Of a DNA stretch of 9,385 nucleotides, positions 7,240 to 9,385 are shown piece by piece (the first letter of the stretch is position 1; each line of letters begins with the position of its first letter). A model generated the notes under the pieces. It worked only from the letters and a program-made list of their open reading frames with translations. It searched no databases and was not told the origin of the DNA. The position numbers and the translations under genes were made by a program. Source of the stretch: JAGLQA01 sp023135565 (GTDB lineage Bacteria > Acidobacteriota > Aminicenantia > UBA2199); assembly GCA_030639305.1 (NCBI GenBank), contig DAOWCY010000249.1, forward strand, positions 1 to 9,385, written 5' to 3'.

Positions 7240-7950
7240 ATGAAACAAAAAATAAAAAACTCAGACAGGCAAACGGCGAATATGATCGAATTGAGAGCCA
7301 TCTCTAAGTACAGCGACACGCCTTCCTCGAAAGACTATGTCCTGCGTGATATCGATTTAGATGTCAAGGAAGGGGAGTTTCTCTCGATTATCGGTTCTTC
7401 CGCTTCGGGAAAATCGACCCTGCTTAATATTATCGGCATGTTGGAATCTCCCTCGGACGGCAAATATAATTTTTGCGGCCAGGAGATTCGCCGGTTGGAT
7501 AAGAGCAGGAAAAATGAAATTCGCAGCCATTTCGGTTATATCTCTCCCCGTTATGGTCTAAACCGCAAGCTGACCGTTTATAAAAACATGGAAACCCATT
7601 TGCTGACCGGGGACCTGTCCGTTTCGGAGCGGGAAACTAAGATTGTCGATATGTTGGAGCGGTTTCATATAGCGCCCTTACGGGATTTTTTTCCTTTCCA
7701 GTTATCTCAGCCGCAGCAGCAGTTAGCTGCCATAGCAAAAGCCGTGATCGCCAACCCGAAACTGATCCTTGCCGATGAACCCACCGGGAACCTTAATTCC
7801 AGGTTGAGCAAAGGAATAATGGAGTTGTTAAAGAGGTTAAACCGCGGTGGAACCACTATCATCCAGGCCACCAGCCGGGAAAATACCGCTGCTTATAGTA
7901 ATCGCATTGTTAGTCTGAACCGGCAGGGTGGCGCTTTTGCTTCTAACTAA
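7240..7950 (+). CDS. Orphan LolD/MacB-type ABC ATPase with degenerate catalytic motifs
   Basis: The gene encodes an ABC nucleotide-binding domain of the lipoprotein/macrolide exporter type (LolD/MacB/FtsE-like), about 236 aa, the usual family length. Counted from the ATG at 7240, Walker A is GSSASGKST (52-60) and Walker B is LILADEP (175-181) with the catalytic Glu kept, and PTGNLNS follows. Other motifs are damaged: the Q-loop Gln is replaced (GYISPRYGL, 99-107), the signature LSGGQ reads LSQPQ (155-159), the D-loop Asp is Asn, and the switch His is Ser (ATSRE, 210-214). It may still bind ATP but is unlikely to hydrolyse it by the normal mechanism. No FtsX/MacB-like permease lies nearby. The frame is open back to an ATG at 7030, but that extension overlaps repeat-like DNA (7087-7098) and has no ribosome site. 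AAAGGA lies 15 nt before 7240, which is rather far; the ATG at 7282 is an alternative. It could be a regulatory pseudo-ATPase or a decaying gene. Confidence 0.78.
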   Translation: MKQKIKNSDRQTANMIELRAISKYSDTPSSKDYVLRDIDLDVKEGEFLSIIGSSASGKSTLLNIIGMLESPSDGKYNFCGQEIRRLDKSRKNEIRSHFGYISPRYGLNRKLTVYKNMETHLLTGDLSVSERETKIVDMLERFHIAPLRDFFPFQLSQPQQQLAAIAKAVIANPKLILADEPTGNLNSRLSKGIMELLKRLNRGGTTIIQATSRENTAAYSNRIVSLNRQGGAFASN

Positions 7951-7952
7951 TT

Positions 7953-8104
7953 AAAAGTTTTGTTCAACCCCGTGGCACGGGGAACCTATATAAGGGTGTT
8001 ATCTTCGCTTTTCTAGAATCAATGATAATTGAACATTGATCATTGATCATTGAAAAGGCCCCCGGCAGGGACTGCCCTCCCCACGTGGTGGGGCTGCCGG
8101 AGGC
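7953..8104 (+). repeat. Dispersed foldable repeat, copy B, interrupted
   Basis: AAAAGTTTTGTTCAA (7953-7967) matches the start of the 45-bp repeat, and GGCCCCCGGCAGGG (8057-8070) matches its end. Between them 89 bp of other DNA replaces the usual AAACTTTTTCAAAAGTTT middle. The inserted stretch includes a CCCCGT-GGC-ACGGGG hairpin (7968-7982) and GGCACGGGGAACCTATA, which resembles 2579-2595. Downstream, GCCCCCGGCAG (8058-8068) pairs with CTGCCGGAGGC (8094-8104) with one mismatch, enclosing CCCCAC-GTG-GTGGGG (8079-8093). The element lies just after the ABC ATPase stop but has no U-tract, so a terminator role is doubtful. Confidence 0.65.
8034..8053. repeat. Short tandem repeat of CATTGAT
   Basis: The 7-bp unit CATTGAT is present nearly three times in a row (8034-8040, 8041-8047, 8048-8053 partial), preceded by a weaker ATTGAA/AATGATAATTG version from 8020. 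Because it contains TGATCA the tract is partly self-complementary. It lies inside the interruption of foldable repeat copy B. It is probably slippage-generated. Confidence 0.7.
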
Positions 8105-8123
8105 GAGGAAAACTATTGTTTTC

Positions 8124-8154
8124 TTGACAGATAAGGCGGCAGGGTGAATAAAGT
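8124..8154 (+). promoter_or_regulatory. Candidate sigma-70 promoter upstream of the structured element
   Basis: A perfect -35 hexamer TTGACA (8124-8129) is followed after 19 bp by TAAAGT (8149-8154), four of six matches to the -10 consensus. The spacer is longer than optimal. Transcription would start near 8161 and run rightward straight into the hairpin element at 8185-8257, with no open reading frame that looks real. This could drive a small structured RNA; it may equally be chance. Confidence 0.25.
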
Positions 8155-8184
8155 GATAGTTATTCATAAAACTTCCTATAGTTG

Positions 8185-8257
8185 AGTAGGTTGGGGAAGT
8201 GTGACCCGGTACCCGGGGTGTCATGCTTCCCCGGCTGCTCTACACCACCAGCCTACT
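8185..8257. other. Long imperfect palindrome with nested stems (structured RNA or mobile-element end)
   Basis: The outer arms AGTAGGTT (8185-8192) and AGCCTACT (8250-8257) pair with one G-U. Directly inside, GGGGAAGTGTGAC (8193-8205) pairs with GTCATGCTTCCCC (8220-8232) over 13 bp with two G-U pairs. The tip can form a further short CCGG stem around TAC (8206-8215). About 17 nt (8233-8249) stay unpaired on the 3' side. The G-U pairs fit a structure that works as RNA in the plus sense, while the fold also suits hairpin ends of IS200/IS605-like or REP-type elements. No transposase is present. I do not recognise the family. Confidence 0.55.
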
Positions 8258-8275
8258 ACTCCAGGCTTTGAACGT

Positions 8276-8485
8276 TTAGGCGTACTTCAGCCTGCCCCGG
8301 GGAACCGGGATTTCACGTCCCAACTCCTGCGCCGTTTCGATCCATTCGTCTATTATTATCTCTGCGTTCTTGATTGCTTGCCGGTATGTTTCTCCGTCAG
8401 CGGCACATCCGGGTAATTCCGGGACTTCGGCGATAAAGGCATTATCATCTTCAGACCAATAGACGATAATTTCGTATTTATACAT
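8276..8485 (-). CDS. hicB: HicB-family antitoxin (short form)
   Basis: The 69-aa product is a short HicB antitoxin made only of the partly degraded RNase-H-like fold, without a C-terminal DNA-binding domain. Typical marks are an aromatic/acidic first strand, DNAFIAEVPELPGC (13-26) and the G-E-T-x-x-x-A-x-x-N-A-x-x-x-I-x-x-W helix (31-48). HicB normally wraps its partner HicA and blocks its mRNA-cleaving activity. A strong AGGAGG site lies 8 nt before the ATG, and this site is inside the last codons of hicA, whose stop is one base before hicB, so the two form a tight operon in the common toxin-first order. The antitoxin is intact while the toxin gene carries a stop. Family assignment is firm. 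Confidence 0.87.
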   Translation of the reverse strand: MYKYEIIVYWSEDDNAFIAEVPELPGCAADGETYRQAIKNAEIIIDEWIETAQELGREIPVPRGRLKYA

Positions 8486-8486
8486 C

Positions 8487-8738
8487 CTATTGTCCTCCTA
8501 ATTTATATTTCAATATAATTTCACGAACCTGTTTCACTTGATAAGATTTCGCTTTTGAACCTTTCGGCTGTAGATTCAAAATTTCTTCGATACCTTCTTA
8601 AAAGTAAATATGATGACTCCCTCTCATGCGGTTTTGAAAACCAAAATGCCGGAGCAGATAGCAGAGATCGGCAAAAGGTATATTTTTATCCGCTGTACCT
8701 CGCAATATTTTTAACAATATTTTATCATATTTACTCAT
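8487..8738 (-). pseudogene. hicA: HicA-family toxin gene interrupted by one in-frame TAA
   Basis: Read from the ATG at 8738, the frame gives 46 codons beginning MSKYDKILLKILRGT and ending RMRGSHHIYF, then TAA (8600-8598), then 36 codons in the same frame (EGIEEILNLQPKGSKAK, then YQVKQVREIILKYKLGGQ) and a TAG just before hicB. Together they form a full-length HicA of 83 codons. HicA is a small double-stranded-RNA-binding-fold ribonuclease that cuts mRNA, with a catalytic His in the GSH motif, here kept at residue 42. Family members usually have Lys or a similar residue at the stop position, so a single AAA to TAA change explains it. The product would lose the C-terminal helix and be inactive unless the stop is read through. 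A longer open frame back to 8831 adds a hydrophobic stretch that is not part of the family. No strong ribosome site precedes the ATG. Confidence 0.85.
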
Positions 8739-9073
8739 TGGAAACCGTTCAATATGATAACCTAAATCCGCAAAAAAAACAACAATAAAAGTAAGAATTA
8801 AGAAATAATCGAGAGAGCCGTTTCGACACAAAAGCTTTGGGTGTGTATCGAGGGCAGAGAAAGCGTCTGCGCCGCGGGGCCGGGGATATGTGCAGGGTGC
8901 CTTTTTGCCTGTCCTCTTTTTTTCTTTCTTTCCTTCGATATTCGGTGTTCTTTCTTTTTGCCTGCCCCCTTTTCTCTTCCTCTCCCGTCCCCGATTACCG
9001 ATTATCTTCTCAGCCCATTACCCCAATTTTCTAAATGCATCATTCCAACATTCCAACTCACCGTGCACATTTT
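8739..9073. other. Non-coding, polypyrimidine and short-repeat tract
   Basis: No credible gene is present between the hicA start and the ABC fragment. About 8899-8995 is almost wholly C and T on the plus strand; CTTTTTGCCTG begins two similar 20-bp segments (8901-8920 and 8954-8973), 53 bp apart. CCGATTA is doubled at 8990-9003, and CATTCCAA-like words occur at 9039-9055 (CATTCCAACATTCCAAC). The several overlapping short frames here encode only Phe/Leu/Pro/Ser-rich low-complexity peptides. The hicAB promoter should lie at about 8739-8830; a TTATCAT-type -10 is possible (near 8751-8757) but no clear -35 goes with it. Confidence 0.6.
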
Positions 9074-9244
9074 TTCATTTTTTTTATTGCCCACCGTTTA
9101 AGTTCTATTACCGGCTTCGAGCATATTGTAGTTATAGATAAAGGCCGGGTAGTAGATGAGGGGACGCACAACCGGTTATTAGCTAAAAAAGGGAAATACA
9201 GTTTTTTGTGGGGGACGCAAGAGAAATCCGGGAAAACGACGTGA
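9074..9244 (+). pseudogene. 3' remnant of an ABC exporter ATPase
   Basis: The frame ending with TGA at 9242-9244 encodes IAHRLSSITGFEHIVVIDKG (from 9086) and then RVVDEGTHNRLLAKKGKYSF. This is the H-loop and C-terminal end of a type I exporter ATPase such as MsbA or peptide/lipid exporters (family pattern V-I-A-H-R-L-S-T-I ... D-x-I-x-V-L-x-x-G-x-I-x-E-x-G-x-H-x-x-L). The switch His is intact. Nothing matching the membrane domain, Walker A, signature or Walker B is found upstream; the frame instead enters short-repeat DNA at about 9030-9073. It is therefore a 5'-deleted leftover of a gene of about 1.7 kb. An ATG at 9035 keeps the frame open but there is no ribosome site, so translation is unlikely. 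Confidence 0.8.
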
Positions 9245-9385
9245 ATTATCAGACAATTCCAGCCTTATTTCAGGTCATGTTTTGCCATCTTTTCTTCAGG
9301 TATTTTCACAAATTATATTTTTGAGCTTCTCCATTTTGTGGACGAAAAGCACCTTGTAATCAATGTATAAGCCCAAATTAAGATG
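9245..9385. other. Right edge: no gene assigned
   Basis: This AT-rich end has no recognisable feature. On the minus strand a frame is open from the window edge to a TGA at 9296-9298 (29 codons, ending KLKNIICENT), which could be the tail of a leftward gene starting outside the window. Another minus frame is also open for about 23 codons, so the signal is not decisive. Confidence 0.3.

Noticed and set aside
8034..8104. Possible CRISPR-like or tRNA-like structure
   Set aside because: The repeats are 7 bp in direct tandem with no spacers, and the hairpins lack tRNA arms or a CCA-type acceptor.
7964..8224. Minus-strand open frame of 86 codons across repeat copy B
   Set aside because: It is made of repeat DNA and short tandem words, with no family resemblance and no ribosome site.
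8201..8416. Plus-strand open frame of 71 codons opposite hicB
   Set aside because: It overlaps the palindrome and runs antisense to hicB; its peptide has no recognisable family and no ribosome site.
8598..8600. TAA as a reassigned sense codon explaining the broken hicA
   Set aside because: TAA ends the ABC ATPase at 7948-7950 and hicB at 8278-8276, so it is used as a normal stop in this genome.
8739..8831. Longer hicA start at 8831 adding a hydrophobic segment
   Set aside because: HicA proteins start at the M-x-x-x-x-x-x-I-L-K helix; the extra 31 residues are compositionally unlike the family and have no ribosome site.
8837..9141. Several overlapping plus-strand frames rich in Phe, Leu, Ser and Pro
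   Set aside because: They result from translating a polypyrimidine tract; hydrophobicity here is compositional, not a membrane protein.

Overview
The window looks like accessory, repeat-rich chromosome from an uncultivated, probably Gram-negative-type heterotrophic bacterium. This is inferred from family content: a membrane-anchored Reg_prop/Y_Y_Y propeller regulator fused to an AraC output domain, a secreted protein ending in a CFI-box C-terminal domain, an RpiR regulator and a HicAB module. Large-genome groups such as Aminicenantes- or Acidobacteriota-like lineages carry such genes, but the sequence does not fix the taxon. No rRNA, tRNA, CRISPR array or complete insertion sequence was seen.

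Layout. Positions 1-219 hold the left arm of a 45-bp inverted repeat. Positions 220-2532 (minus) encode a 770-aa secreted matrixin-like protein with a CARDB-type domain and a CFI-box tail. The right arm of the inverted repeat and a GC-rich foldable element follow (2632-2730). An RpiR-type regulator (2920-3741, minus) is divergent from a 911-aa propeller/AraC regulator (3858-6593, plus); their 116-bp spacer carries a direct repeat of a TTGCAA palindrome. A minisatellite-like tract and a DUF2283 gene (6681-6935, minus) come next. An orphan LolD/MacB-type ABC ATPase (about 7240-7950, plus) has lost most motifs needed for normal ATP hydrolysis.

The right third is decayed. It holds a second copy of the foldable repeat, short tandem repeats, a strongly structured element (8185-8257), a hicB antitoxin (8276-8485, minus), a hicA toxin broken by one in-frame TAA (8487-8738, minus), a polypyrimidine and short-repeat tract, and the last ~57 codons of an ABC exporter ATPase without the rest of the gene (9074-9244, plus).

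Working together: the two divergent regulators form the one clear functional unit, plausibly an envelope ligand sensor (propeller/AraC) next to a sugar-phosphate-type regulator whose SIS pocket looks degenerate. No metabolic target operon is present in the window, so the ligand is unknown. The most notable points are the single-nonsense hicA beside an intact hicB, the motif-poor ABC ATPase, the 14-blade one-component membrane regulator, the metalloprotease-like protein lacking the third zinc histidine, and two families of structured intergenic repeats.
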